Source: Rhizomys pruinosus (taxonomy: Eukaryota > Chordata > Mammalia > Rodentia > Spalacidae). Taken from it: a stretch of DNA of 64,000 bases. Under the pieces are notes generated by a model. The model was not told the DNA's origin, ran no database searches, and saw nothing but the letters and a program-made list of their open reading frames with translations. This document shows, piece by piece, positions 33,772 to 45,119 of this stretch; position 1 is the stretch's first letter; the number at the start of each line of letters is the position of its first letter. The position numbers were made by a program, and so were the translations under genes. The DNA lies in NCBI GenBank assembly GCA_009823505.1, contig VZQC01006709.1, forward strand, positions 728,384 to 792,383, given 5' to 3'.

Positions 33772-33918
33772 TTTTTGTCTTTTTAAGACAGGGTCTCCCT
33801 TTAGTTCCAGCTGGCCTAGAGCTCGCTATGTAGACCAGGCTGGCCTTGAACTCAGAGATCTGCCTGCCTCTGCCTCGCCAGTGCTGGGATTAAAGGCGTG
33901 CGCCACCACGCCCAGCGG
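33711..33918 (-). mobile_element. B1 SINE with (TTTA)n
   Basis: ATTT repeat at 33711-33773, then TTGTCTTTTTAAGACAGGG to CACGCCCAGCGG. Confidence 0.93.
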
Positions 33919-34366
33919 AAAAAAACATTTTAAAATAATAAAAAGGAAAGGTATTTTTTGTATGTGAGCCCAGTTTCTTTCTTTTTTCTTTTTTTTTCCC
34001 CCCCTGCGATCTGTCTCATTGAAAGCCCAGTTTCTAATGTGGGAGTCATCACTCATGCCAGGCCAGAGACACAGCTTAATCCCAATAAAACAGTAAGAAC
34101 TAGAAAAGAAAATGGAATATAGATGCCCTTCTAGGTCATGGGGTAGGGGTGAGGAATTGAGACCCCCACCTCCCAATCTGGAAAAAGATGTAGGCACATC
34201 CTCTTCCTCAACCCTAAATTCTGAAAGGACTTGAGGGACTGAGGCACTACACACAGTGAAGCTGTTGGGGAAGACAGCTAGTGGCCCAGACAGGATTTAA
34301 CAGATTAGAGTAAGATATATTTAAATGGGATGGGTTCAATTGAGATTTAATTGACAAAACCCATAT

Positions 34367-34527
34367 AGAGGCTGGGTGTGGTGGCACACATCTTTGATCC
34401 CAGCATTAGGAAGGCAGAGACAGAAGGATCTCTGTGAGACTGAGGCCAGCCTGGTCTACATAGGGAGTTCTAGGCCAGATGGGGTTACAAAGACCCTGTC
34501 TAAAAAAAAAAATTAAAAAAAAAAAAG
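34367..34527 (+). mobile_element. B1 SINE
   Basis: GGCTGGGTGTGGTGGCACAC to CCCTGTCTAAAAAAAAAA. Confidence 0.9.
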
Positions 34528-34829
34528 ACCAATCTAATTAAAGGCCTCAAGGAGCAGTCTAGATTCCATTAAACCATTCTGCCAGAGTTAGAGAATTTTT
34601 AGCAGAGAAGTGGCATCCTTACAATTTTCCTCCAGGGCTTACTGGGCCAAAAGTATAGACAGTGAGCCTCCGGTGGAGAGAGCTAGAGGCCAGATATGCC
34701 GAAGATAAAAATAATGAAGCTTGTGGCCAATCAGCATGCTTGGGAGTGAGGCAAAAGGTCAGCCCCCAGACTCTCTGGAACGGGGAGAAGGAGAGGTCTC
34801 GGATCCACACTACCTACCTAAGTCAGGAA

Positions 34830-34916
34830 ATGGGCAGGAGGTACAGCTCAGTGATGAGATGCTTACCTAGCATCAACAAGGCCATGGGTTATATCCCTAG
34901 CATAAAACTTTAAAAG
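34830..34916 (+). mobile_element. ID-like SINE
   Basis: GGAGGTACAGCTCAGTGATGAG head, GCCATGGGTTATATCCC box B region. Confidence 0.75.
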
Positions 34917-34981
34917 GAAATTTTTTTTAGAAGTCAGAAAAAAAGAAAAGATCAAGAAATGGCAGAAGAAGCCCAAAGGGA

Positions 34982-35266
34982 GATGAATGCTGCAGCGGGA
35001 GCTCAGGGCAGCCCCAAAGGGAGATGCATGCTCCAGCGGGAGCTCGGGGCAGCCCCCAGAGGGAGATGCATGCTGCAGCAGGAGCTCGGGGCAGCCCCCA
35101 GAGGGAGATGCATGCTCCAGCGGGAGCTCGGGGCAGCCCCCCAGAGGGAGATGCATGCTGCAGCGGGAGCTCGGGGCAGCCCCCAGAGGGAGATGCATGC
35201 TCCAGCGGGAGCTCGGGGCAGCCCCCAGAGGGAGATGCATGCTGCAGCGGGAGCTCGGGGCAGCCC
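34982..35266 (+). repeat. 42-bp minisatellite, seven units, alternating subtypes
   Basis: Units start at 34982, 35023, 35065, 35107, 35150, 35192 and 35234. Each has GATGCATGCT, then GCAGC or CCAGC, then GGGAGCTCGGGGCAGC. Odd units carry CTGCAGC and even units CTCCAGC, giving an 84-bp higher-order period. Unit 1 is 41 bp and unit 4 is 43 bp. Because 42 is a multiple of three and the unit lacks stops, open frames cross it in several frames on both strands. They are not genes. Confidence 0.97.
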
Positions 35267-35324
35267 TGCTCTTCTGTGTCTCATGAGGACCATGATGTCA
35301 TATGATTCAGGCTCACTTCCAAGA

Positions 35325-35440
35325 AAGAGGACAGCAGGCATTGTGTATACACCTGCAATCCCAGCACTTGGGAGACAGAGGAAGGAAGACAGGGAGTTCA
35401 AGGCCAGCCTGGGTTACAAGCCAAGACCTTATCTCAAAAA
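35325..35440 (+). mobile_element. Old B1-like SINE
   Basis: GGACAGCAGGCATTGTGTATAC and TTCAAGGCCAGCCTGGGTTAC. Confidence 0.75.
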
Positions 35441-35496
35441 AGCAAAAAGCAGAACCAAACAATAACAAAAAACTAAATGAGGCATTAAAAAAAATT

Positions 35497-35650
35497 ATTT
35501 TGTCTTTTTGAGATAGGATCTCCCTGTAGCCCCAGCTGTCCAGCTGTCCTGTAACTCACTATGTAGATTAGGTTGGCCTTGAACTCAGAGAGCCACCTGC
35601 CTCTGCCTCCTAAGTGCTGGGATTAAAGGTGTGCACCACTACACCCGGCC
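35497..35650 (-). mobile_element. B1 SINE
   Basis: TTGTCTTTTTGAGATAGGATC to CCACTACACCCGGCC, with a local CCAGCTGT duplication near 35533-35548. Flanked by TGAGGCATTAAA on both sides. Confidence 0.92.
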
Positions 35651-35871
35651 TGAGGCATTAAATATTTTAGCAGATCCTCAGAACCCCATCATGCAGCCAG
35701 ACTAAAGGGCTGCATTATAGTGGAGACTGAACAGTCCCTGCTAGTGACCTGCTTTGAACCTCACTTGTACTTGTACATCATATTTTACTGGGGCAAAAAC
35801 ATGCTATAAGTGGTAGTTTGTCTGCCCAGGGAAACATGACTGACACATTGCAGAGTAAGAAGGTGAACCCA

Positions 35872-36505
<634 letters not shown>

Positions 36506-36827
36506 TCAGGTCATTCTCCCTTTCTTCCTTCAACAGAACTCAGATTCTTACCTATGTACACTGTCTTACAGCAGTCTTCAACAAGACATGCCCACGTGAC
36601 CACCTGACTGATGAAAAGGAAGGTTCCTTAAGGGAGAGGAGAGGTTCCCACTGGCCAGAGCTCCAGCAGCTTTCTTGGACCTTGAGGTGCAAGCAAGTGC
36701 TGAAGATAGAGGACTAGAAGGTAGGGATCTGGGTCCTGTTGATGTCCTCAAGATAGCCACAGTCAGCTCCTTCCTCCCAGCCCCTGTGTGCTAATCCATC
36801 CATCAAGAAATGGAGACGAAGGACTAA

Positions 36828-36995
36828 CGAAGATGGCTCATTGGGTAAAGGCACTTGCTGCCAAACCTGACGACAAAGGCTGTGGACCTGAGTTCAGCCC
36901 CCAGGACCAACGTGGGTCAAGGAGTGAACCGACTCCATCACATTCTCCTCTGACCTCCACATATGTATATGGCACACTCCCGCACAGTAAACAAA
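36828..36995 (+). mobile_element. B3/B2-like SINE, old
   Basis: GAAGATGGCTCATTGGGTAAAG, GGACCTGAGTTCAGCCCCC and CCTCTGACCTCCACATATG. Confidence 0.7.
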
Positions 36996-37009
36996 TGTAA
37001 TTTAAGTTT

Positions 37010-37400
37010 GGGAAAGGGCGGAACAGAAAGGATTTCCTCAGCCCATGAATCTCGGCAGGATTCATCACCACCTGGATGAACAGGGAGGAGCAATGAGGTG
37101 CCACTTCCGGGTCTTGGCAAACCTGGCAGTTCACTGCCTCTCTCAAAGCCAGCTGCCATGTAAGAAGTCAAAGAAGCTCAAGCTGGCCCCGTGGAGAGCC
37201 AAAGCACCATGGAGGGGCACCAAGGTTCTAGCCATGCTATCGCTGGGCCTTCCAGCCTAATCCAGGGTTCATCACCACCTGAATGAGGTGCCCCAGCCAA
37301 TGCCATCCAGATGAAAACATCCTGGCTGGGCCACGTTCCAGGTCCTCACCCTCAAATCGTGAACAAATAAAGTCATCATTTAGGAAAGTGACTTGGCAGG
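37010..37400. other. Unclassified segment with a 22-bp internal repeat
   Basis: TTCATCACCACCTGGATGAA (37061) recurs as TTCATCACCACCTGAATGA (37268). It ends near an AATAAA at 37366. Possibly an old LTR or retrocopy; not identified. Confidence 0.35.
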
Positions 37401-37409
37401 ACCCCACAT

Positions 37410-37592
37410 CTTTTTTTTTTTTTTTTTTGTTTTTTGTTTGTCTTTTTGAGACAGGTCTCCCTGGAGCCCCAGCTGTCCTGGAACAGCTTCGCTGTAACCA
37501 GGCTGGCCTTGAACTCACGAAGATCCCCGGCTCTGCATCTCAGTGCTAGGATTAAAGGCGTGCGCAGACACCGTGGCCCCCGCCCAGCAGAC
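37410..37592 (-). mobile_element. B1 SINE, rearranged middle
   Basis: T18 run, GTCTTTTTGAGACAGGTCTCC to GCCCCCGCCCAGC. Confidence 0.87.
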
Positions 37593-37854
37593 CTCCCACA
37601 TTCGTCATGCATAATGAGATCCACAACGTGAATTCTGGCTGCTGGCCCGCCATTCAGGTTTCTTCTCTCAGAAACATTAGCTGTCTTCATGGACAGCACT
37701 GAATCTGTCTGTGGGATGTGAGGTACCAGATCTGATATGTTCAAAGGCCATCACATCAGACCCTGTAGACGATGGGTGCCAGGATTGTTTGTAAGAAGCC
37801 TGCAGGGGGCACGGGGTTTTGGGGGGAGGCAACTGGTAGAGAAGTTTCAGTGTT

Positions 37855-38042
37855 CAGAGCAGTGGCTGCTCTTGCAGAGGACCAGGGTTCAATTTCTAGC
37901 ACCTACATGGAAACTAACAATAGTCCGTAACTTCAGTTCCAAGGAACCTGACACTCTCCTCTAGCCTGTGGGGCATTGCATGCACAGGTACACTTGCAGC
38001 GTACATGCAGGCTAAACACTCATACACATAAAATAAAAAATG
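37855..38042 (+). mobile_element. B2 SINE, 5'-truncated
   Basis: Starts AGAGCAGTGGCTGCTCTTGC; A-rich tail. Confidence 0.85.
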
Positions 38043-38061
38043 AGACAGAAGAAGACCCCTG

Positions 38062-38150
38062 AGGGCTGGGAATGCAGCTGGTCCATACAGATCACTTGCC
38101 TAACATGTGTAAGGCCCTGGGCACTTTCCATAGTACTATAAAATAAAGAG
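38062..38150 (+). mobile_element. ID-like SINE
   Basis: GGGCTGGGAATGCAGCTGGTCC and GTGTAAGGCCCTGGGC. Confidence 0.65.
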
Positions 38151-38194
38151 AGAAAAAAGGGAGGCAATAGGGAAGGTTAGAAGAGGGGAGGGCA

Positions 38195-38455
38195 GGGGCT
38201 GGAGAGATGGCCTAGTGGTTAAGAGCGCCGACCGCTCTTACAGAGGACCCGGGTTCGATCCCCAGCACCCACATGGCGGCCGAGAACTGTCTGAAACTCT
38301 AATTCCAGGAGAACTCCAGTTCCAGGGGAATCCGAAACCCTCTTCTGACCTCCGCGGCATTGCACGACATGGGTGCACAAACCTGCATGCAGACAGTACA
38401 TTCATACACATACAGAAATAAATAAAAATAAAAAAAAAATTTAAAAAAAAAAAAG
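38195..38455 (+). mobile_element. B2 SINE, duplicated subtype
   Basis: Complete, CpG-rich, with internal duplication. Flanked by AGAGGRGAGGGCAG repeats (38182 and 38456), a target-site duplication. Confidence 0.95.
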
Positions 38456-38469
38456 AGGAGGGGAGGGCA

Positions 38470-38622
38470 GCCTGGCGTGGTGGCCTTTGATCCTAGTACT
38501 TGGGAGGCAGAGGCAGGTGGATATCTGAGTTCAAGGCCAGCTTGGTCTACAGAGCGAGTTCCAGGCCAGCTGGGGCTACAGGGAGACCCTGTCTCAAAAA
38601 GACCAAAAAAAGAAAAAAAGAA
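38470..38622 (+). mobile_element. B1 SINE
   Basis: CCTGGCGTGGTGGCCTTTGATCC, slightly shortened 5' end, ends CTCAAAAAGACC. Confidence 0.92.
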
Positions 38623-39988
38623 GAGGGGAGGGGAAGGCAGGAAGAGGGAGAAAAAGAACTGAGGCTAGGCACTAGTCCTGAGTTCAGTGCAGTTATACCA
38701 TGGCATCCACAAGGGATCAGTGTCACGGTCCTACTGCAGACACTAAACTCTGCCGCTGTTCAGACCCCTGCTATAAAACACCTCGAACCCACCTATTCAC
38801 ATCCTCCCATTTACTCTCAGTCACGTCCACATGATCTAAACTGATGTCTATAATACCTAGCACCAACATAAATTCTCTGACATGTTGTTAGACTATTTAG
38901 GGAATAAGGACAAGCAAGGGACAAGAAAAAGATCTGTGTATGTTCAGTACAGGCACATGTTCTTTTCAATCTGCAATGGGTTGAATTCATGGATGTGGAA
39001 CTCTTGGTTGTGCAGGGTTGACTATACTTCGCTCAGCCTCATTCCAGAGAGCTTATTAAACACATTTCCTCAGAGTTCACGTGGATTCCTACTGGCAAGG
39101 TCTTAAGCACAGTTAACGAACACATGTCCACTCACACTGCTGCCTCCCATCCCCATGCCCAAAGCATGGCCCAGGGCCAGAACACAGTCAGCATGTTGGG
39201 CAGCTGGTAGCAGGTGGAAGGATGCAGGGAGACCAGGACAGGGGTGTCCAGACCCCTTCCTCTTCTAGTTCATTCCTTATTGGCTCAGAGCTTACTCTGT
39301 CTGAATTACCTTCAGCACACAACCACCAACATGACCTTTCCCCAGAAAGCTGCCATAGTCTACGGGGAGGAGACAAGTCAATCTGGCCAGCCCCAGATGT
39401 GACAGGTACCTACAGGGGCATGTGCCCAACATACAGAACACTGAGGAAGAGGGTTATAGAAGACTGAGCTCTTCAGTCAAGCAGAGATGAAGGGAGGAGA
39501 AGAGAATAGCAAAGAATATTCCCGAGAGGGTGGTAGGAAGTGGGCAACTGTGTCTGGTTCAGTGTGAGCAGCCAGAGCCTGGAAAAGCAACTAATGGAAT
39601 GAGAAGGGTAGTGTTGTCCCCTTTGGGGTCTACCTTAGGGACCCTAATGGAGCTGGGATATATTCAGAGGGCAAGAAAGAGCCCCAGGAAGCAAAGGAGG
39701 AAAGACTAAAGGAGAGCCACTAAGAGACCTGAGCTTCTGAAGGTTAAGTCTACCTGAGAGAGAGTGTGAAGAGCTAATGAATTAAGACTGAGACAGCGAG
39801 CAGAGGATGGCAGCCGGTAACGGGTTTCTGGCAGACTGTATCACTTCTCAGAAGGGAAGGGATATTTGTAGGGTAAATCTGTCAACATGACATTTATCCC
39901 AAAAGATTTATTTTATATATGTGATGGCTTAAACTGAACATTATCTATATGTCCATTAGGAGGGGCTTGTTAAAAAATAATGAGGGGG

Positions 39989-40372
39989 GGCTGGGGGCTG
40001 GAGAGATGGCTCAGTGGTTAAGAGCACTGACTACTTTTTTTTGTCTTTTTGAGACAGGGTCTCCCTATAGCCCCAGCTATGCTGGAACTCACTATGTAGA
40101 CCAGGCTGGCCTTGAACTCACAGAGATCCGCTTGCCTCTGCCTCCCAAGTGCTAGGATTAAAGGCGTGCGCCACCATGCCTGGCTGAGCACTGACTACTT
40201 TTACGGAGGACCTGGATTCAGTTTCCAGCACCCACATACATGGTAGCTAACAACTGTCATAACTCCGATTCCAAGGGAACTGTCCTTCCTCCTCTGACCT
40301 CTGTGGGTATTGCACAACAGAAGTACACTTAATACATGCAGGGAATACCCTCATACACCTAAAGATAAAAAT
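39989..40372 (+). mobile_element. B2 SINE split by an antisense B1
   Basis: B2 head 39989-40034, antisense B1 40035-40184, B2 remainder 40185-40372. GAGCACTGACTACTTTT is repeated on both sides of the B1. Confidence 0.93.
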
Positions 40373-40382
40373 TAATAAATAG

Positions 40383-40465
40383 ACTGGGCATAGTGGCACA
40401 CAGCTTTAATCCCAGCACTTGAGAGGGAGAGGCAGGTGAATCTCTGAGTTCAAGGCCAGCCTGGT
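40383..40465 (+). mobile_element. B1 SINE, 3'-truncated
   Basis: GACTGGGCATAGTGGCACACAG to TTCAAGGCCAGCCTGG. Confidence 0.85.
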
Positions 40466-40789
40466 TTTGGTAAAGGTAAGAGATGGAGCAGGTCTGTATC
40501 AGCTGCTCACTCTAAGGGCTAGAGTGACACAGACCTGCCCTGCCTCTTGGTCCCAAAAGACCCTTGTCCCAGATTCGATCTGGCTACAATCTCCAGAGAA
40601 AGCCCAGACAAAACTGCCCAGAAAGCCCAGTCATCTCACAGAAATAGAAGGTATGATATCCATTATTTCAGCCACTAAATTCAGGTAACTTAACTTGTCC
40701 AGTAGGTAGTATGAAACAGATGAACTAAAACAATAACAAACATATCATATTCTCTCCAGAATATCAGCTTTGTCATATTGCTTGTATTT

Positions 40790-40880
40790 TTTATTGATTG
40801 ATTTTGGAACTGTGGCTGGAACCCAGGGTCTTTGCATATTAAATATACATTCCTACCATGGAGCTGCATGCCCAGCCCAG
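40790..40880 (-). mobile_element. ID/B4-like fragment, old
   Basis: GGCTGGAACCCAGGGTCTTTGC and CCATGGAGCTGCATGCCCAGCCC. Confidence 0.5.
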
Positions 40881-41147
40881 AGGTCCACATTGGTGGGCTA
40901 TATGACACGGAAGACACAGTTGATGCCTGGACCAGGTTTCCCTCCCTGAGTCATTTGTCTGCTGCCCAGGTCACCTTTATTATGTTTATACAGGTATGAC
41001 TTAACACATTCTCTCTCCTTATTGTTCAAAACAAAGGTACCCAATATGACTTGGTTACTTGGTTCTACAATATCAAAGAAAAGTACAACATATCCCAAAG
41101 CTTACACCAAAGTTACATCTTAATCATGTTAATTATAAAATGATTTT

Positions 41148-41365
41148 GGGGGCCAGAGAGATGGATCAGTGGTTAAAAGCACTGTCTGCTTTTGCAGAGG
41201 ACCTGGGTTCAATTCCCAGCACCCACATGGTGGCTAACAACCATCCTTAACTCTAGTTCCAGGGGAATATGATGTCTTCTGATTCCTTAGGTACTGCACA
41301 ACATGGATGCACTTTTATACACACATGAGGGCAATATACTCATACATATAAAATAAAAATAATTA
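41148..41365 (+). mobile_element. B2 SINE
   Basis: GGGGGCCAGAGAGATGGATCAG head, box B GGTTCAATTCC. Confidence 0.9.
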
Positions 41366-41475
41366 AAAAATATAAAGTTTTAAACCATGATTTTGGTGGG
41401 TTGTGGAGATAGCTCAGTTTACAAGCCTGAGGGCAGAGTTTGATTCCCCCAAAACTCCTGTAAGAATGCTGGGTG

Positions 41476-41668
41476 CAAGCCGGGCATAGTGGCGCATGCC
41501 TTTAATCCCAGGTGCAAGCCGGGCATAGTGGCACATGCCTTTAATTCCAGCACTCGGGAGGCGGAGGCCCTGATATCTGTGAGCTCAAGGCCAGCTGGTC
41601 TACAGAGTGAGTTTCAGGACAGCTGGGGCTACAGGGAGACCCTGTCTCAAAAAGACAAAAAAAAAATT
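41476..41668 (+). mobile_element. B1 SINE with duplicated 5' end
   Basis: GCAAGCCGGGCATAGTGGCRC occurs twice (41477 and 41514) before one complete B1 body. Confidence 0.92.
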
Positions 41669-41995
41669 GCCAGGTGCAGTGGTGCATGCATGTAATAATC
41701 CTAGAGCTGAGGAGAAAGACAGGAAGACCCCTGGGGTTTCCTGTTCAGCCAATATACCCCAGAGCAATGAGAGAGCCTATATCAAGGAGGTGAGTGGTGC
41801 TCCTGCTTCTGGCAATGACAACTGGGGTTGTCCTCTGAGGGCCACATGTACCTGTACATATGTGCAAGAACACCCACACCCATACAGACACATAAGGACC
41901 TGTGCTCGCTCGTGCATGTACGTAATCAGTCAAAATCCTGTGTTTCTCAATTTGCTTTTGTAATTTGCTCTCTGATAGAAGAAAAGGAGAACTAG

Positions 41996-42150
41996 CAGGG
42001 CGTGGTGGCGCATGCCTTTAATCCTAGCACTTGGGAGGCAGAGGCAGGCGGATCTTTGTGAGTTCAAGGCCAGCCTGGTCTACAGAGTGAGTTCCAGGAC
42101 AGCTGGGGCTACAGGGAGACCCTGTCTCGAAAACACACACACACACAAAA
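41996..42150 (+). mobile_element. B1 SINE
   Basis: GCAGGGCGTGGTGGCGCATG to CTCGAAAACACACACAC. Confidence 0.94.
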
Positions 42151-42155
42151 GAAAA

Positions 42156-42325
42156 GGACCTGGATTCAATTTGAAGCACCCACGTGGCAGCTAACAACCA
42201 TCTGTTACGCCAGTTCTAGGGATCTAGCCCTCTTCTGACTTCCATGGGCATTGCACAACACAGGTGCACCTACCTACACACAGGCATTGGACTCATACAT
42301 GTACACATTAAAAATAATAAATAGA
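42156..42325 (+). mobile_element. B2 SINE, 5'-truncated
   Basis: AGGACCTGGATTCAATTTGAAGC to the AAAT tail. Confidence 0.83.
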
Positions 42326-42648
42326 ATATAAAACCAAATTAAAAATACACCAATAATCACACAAACCTGGAAGAAATAGCCGTACAACCTTGTTTGTGTA
42401 AGAAATTCTGAAAGAATGAAAGGGTGAAACATCTTTGTGGCAACATTTTAAAACAAGAAGTACTTCTCTAAACTTTTCAGTAGACAAGTTTCTAAGTAGA
42501 CAGCATAAAATGGAGGGAAAACATGAATGATTTTTCTATATAGGACTGCTGAGACCTAATTAATCAATGTTGACACATCTACGAAGATGAGATCTTTGGA
42601 ATGCTAAAGGGCATAGGAAGAATGATATAGATTTTAAGTTTTAGGTAA

Positions 42649-42649
42649 N
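42649..42649. other. Single undetermined base
   Basis: One N at the T-run of an antisense B1. Confidence 0.99.
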
Positions 42650-42766
42650 TTTTTTTGAGACAGGGTCTCATTATGTATCCCTGGTTGTCCTCAAACACAG
42701 AGATTCATCTGCCTCTGCCTCCCAAGTGCTGGAAATAAAAATATGTGCCACTATGTCTGACTGTCT
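42650..42766 (-). mobile_element. B1 SINE, diverged
   Basis: TTTTTTTGAGACAGGGTCTCATT to TGTGCCACTATGTCTG. Confidence 0.82.
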
Positions 42767-42962
42767 GATGAGTTTTATGCTTAACAAATAAATTTATTTC
42801 CCAACTTGTTTATGATTATTGTAATTATCATGATTTTAAAAAGATAATTTTAATGATTAATAATAATTTAATAATTAATAATAAATTCATAAAATAAAAG
42901 CAAAACCCCAAAGTTTTATCTGTGAAAGCTAAGTTAAATGCTTTCAAAAGATAGTAGAAAGG

Positions 42963-43082
42963 TGATTTCCCTGTAACTCTGGCTGTCCTGGAACTCACTC
43001 TGTAGACCAGGCTGGCCTTGAACTCACAGAGATCCACCCGCCTCTGCCTCCCAAGTGCTAGGATTAAAGGCGTGCCCAGCTT
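42963..43082 (-). mobile_element. B1 SINE, partial
   Basis: TGATTTCCCTGTAACTCTGGC to TTAAAGGCGTGCCCAGC. Confidence 0.87.
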
Positions 43083-43348
43083 ACAGTCCTATTTCTATAG
43101 AAGGATCATCTGAGTCCAAAGCTACTTCCTGGGGACAATCTTCTGGACAAGATCTCCATCATGTGTGTCAGCTATGCCCACATGCTCAAAGCATGTTAGG
43201 CACATTCCTCCAATTCCTTCGGAATCCAGATTCCCTTCCTGAATCCTATATACCACTTCCTAAGGCTCAACTCCTGCACATGGCAGAATGAACAATCTCC
43301 TCAAACATAGAGACTACAGAAGGAATGTATCCTTTTAAGCTAGAAGAA

Positions 43349-43556
43349 GGGCTGGAGAGATGGGTCAGTGGTTAGAGTGCTTACTGTTCTTACAAAGAAA
43401 CCAGTTTCTGGTCCGAGCACCAACAGCCCACTTATAATTCCAGTTCCAGGTGATTCAGTACCCTCTTCTGGCCTAATCAGGCACCTGCATGCACATGGCA
43501 CACATAAACTCACACAAACACCCACATTCTACATAAATAAAAATAATAAATACATT
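43349..43556 (+). mobile_element. B2 SINE
   Basis: GGGCTGGAGAGATGGGTCAGTGG head; AT-rich tail. Confidence 0.88.
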
Positions 43557-43904
43557 AGCCAGAAGTAACTGAGGTTGGAGGACATGTCTGCAAATGTGTG
43601 TCTACACTGTCTTCACAGTCTGTTTCATATCCTCAGGAATGACTATCAGGTCCTCATTGAACTCTCTGGGTTCTACATCTCTTACTCTGAAAGAGGTAGG
43701 GTGAAAACTTGGGCCCTGTAAGGTTTCCGTGCGGTAGCCTATGAATGGCTACTCTCTGTGTGCTCCAACTCCTTTTGCTGGCTTTTCTTTACTGCAGAGG
43801 GTAGAGAGCTACAAACTACATTTTCCCTTGAACCTTGAGCTTATAAACTACACAATTTATATCAGAAGATCGATAGGTCCTGAGTTAATTAGGCAGAGGC
43901 AAGC

Positions 43905-44020
43905 AGGAGCCTGGGGGAGGAGGGAGGAGGAAGCAGGGGAGTGAGAGGGAGAAAGGAAGGAAAGAAAAAAGAAGGGAGGAAGGGAACGAGAGAGGGAGGG
44001 AGAGAAAAGAAAAGAAAAAT
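43905..44020 (+). repeat. GA-rich low-complexity tract
   Basis: Over 110 nt of nearly pure purine (GGGAGG, GAAAGG and similar). Confidence 0.9.
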
Positions 44021-44341
44021 TCAGCTAATAAATGATCAGAACTGGAATATCACTGTTTGTAACACCTAATAAGCCAAAATAATTATGTTCCAAAATAATT
44101 ATCAACATCTCCCACCATCACAGAAAGAGATAACAGAATACTATGCCCCCTGATGGATGCCCCCCAACCCGCCCACATTCCGTGATACATTCAAGTCAAA
44201 ATAAAGTAACTGCGATGGAGCATACAGAGCCAAGCTGTCCCATGCAGCCTTCTACCACTGGAAATCTCCACGCTACACTGGCCAATTCAGCAGTGACTGA
44301 AGAGCTTCTCTTTTAATTTCACATGGTCAAAAAAGCTCCCC

Positions 44342-44558
44342 GGGGCTGGAGAGATGGCCTAGTGGTTAAGAGCGCCAACTGCTCTTGCAGAGGACCCGGG
44401 TTTGATCCCCAGCACCCACATAACCACTGAGAACCTTCTTTGACTCCAGTCCCAGGGGAATCTGACGCCCTCTTCTGACCTCCACGGCACTGCACGACAG
44501 GGGTGCACCAACCTACATGCAGACAGTACATTCATACACATAAAAAATAAAAAAAAAA
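44342..44558 (+). mobile_element. B2 SINE, GCCTAG type
   Basis: GGGGCTGGAGAGATGGCCTAGTGG head, no internal duplication. Confidence 0.94.
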
Positions 44559-44740
44559 GCCGGGCGTGGTGGCGCACGCCTTTAATCCTAGCACTTGGGA
44601 GGCAGAGGCAGGCGGATCTTTGTGAGTTCAAGGCCAGCCTGGTCTACAGAGTGAGTTCCAGGACAGCTGGGGCTACAGGGAGACCCTGTCTCGAAAAGAC
44701 CAAAAATAAATAAATAAATAAATAAAAAATAAAAAAAGAA
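44559..44740 (+). mobile_element. B1 SINE
   Basis: GCCGGGCGTGGTGGCGCACG to CTCGAAAAGACC with AAAT tail, inserted in the B2 A tail. Confidence 0.95.
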
Positions 44741-44933
44741 GCAGAGAAAGAAATATATAAATGAAAAGCAACTGAAGGGTATGCCAAATGTCAACCACAA
44801 TGTGTGGACATTACGAGGACCTGATTAAACAAACTGGAGAGGAAACGTAGGAATTTACGAGACATTTAACAACCTGAACACATAATTTAAGTGGGTGTGA
44901 TTGGGGCACATTCTGAAGCACTTTTAATTGATA

Positions 44934-45113
44934 TACAGTCAGGCAATGCTTAATGATGGCTCCATTCTGAGAAAGGCCCTGTTAGGCAACTCCACCATTG
45001 AGCGTATTTACAGTATTTACAAAAGCTGAGCTAGCTAAGACGTCACCTGGCATTATAAGCTTATGGGACCACAGTTGTATGTGTGGCCTGTGGTTATGTG
45101 GTACATGACTGTA
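44934..45113 (+). mobile_element. DNA-transposon relic with terminal inverted repeats
   Basis: Left end TACAGTCAGGCAATGCTTAA and right end GTGGTACATGACTGTA are imperfect inverted repeats. The interior TTATGGGACCACAGTTGTAT matches a common eutherian mariner/Tigger-like nonautonomous element. Exact family not certain. Confidence 0.6.
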
Positions 45114-45119
45114 GTATAA

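Noticed and set aside
34982..35266. CRISPR-like regularly repeated array
   Set aside because: Units are contiguous without unique spacers and the DNA is mammalian. It is a minisatellite.
34959..35465. Overlapping open frames of 93-168 codons on both strands over the minisatellite
   Set aside because: The repeat unit is a multiple of three and lacks stops, so all frames stay open. No start context, splice or family support.
44588..44800. Recurrent [16 protein letters not shown] peptide frames
   Set aside because: They are antisense translations of B1 SINEs, seen at many B1 copies.
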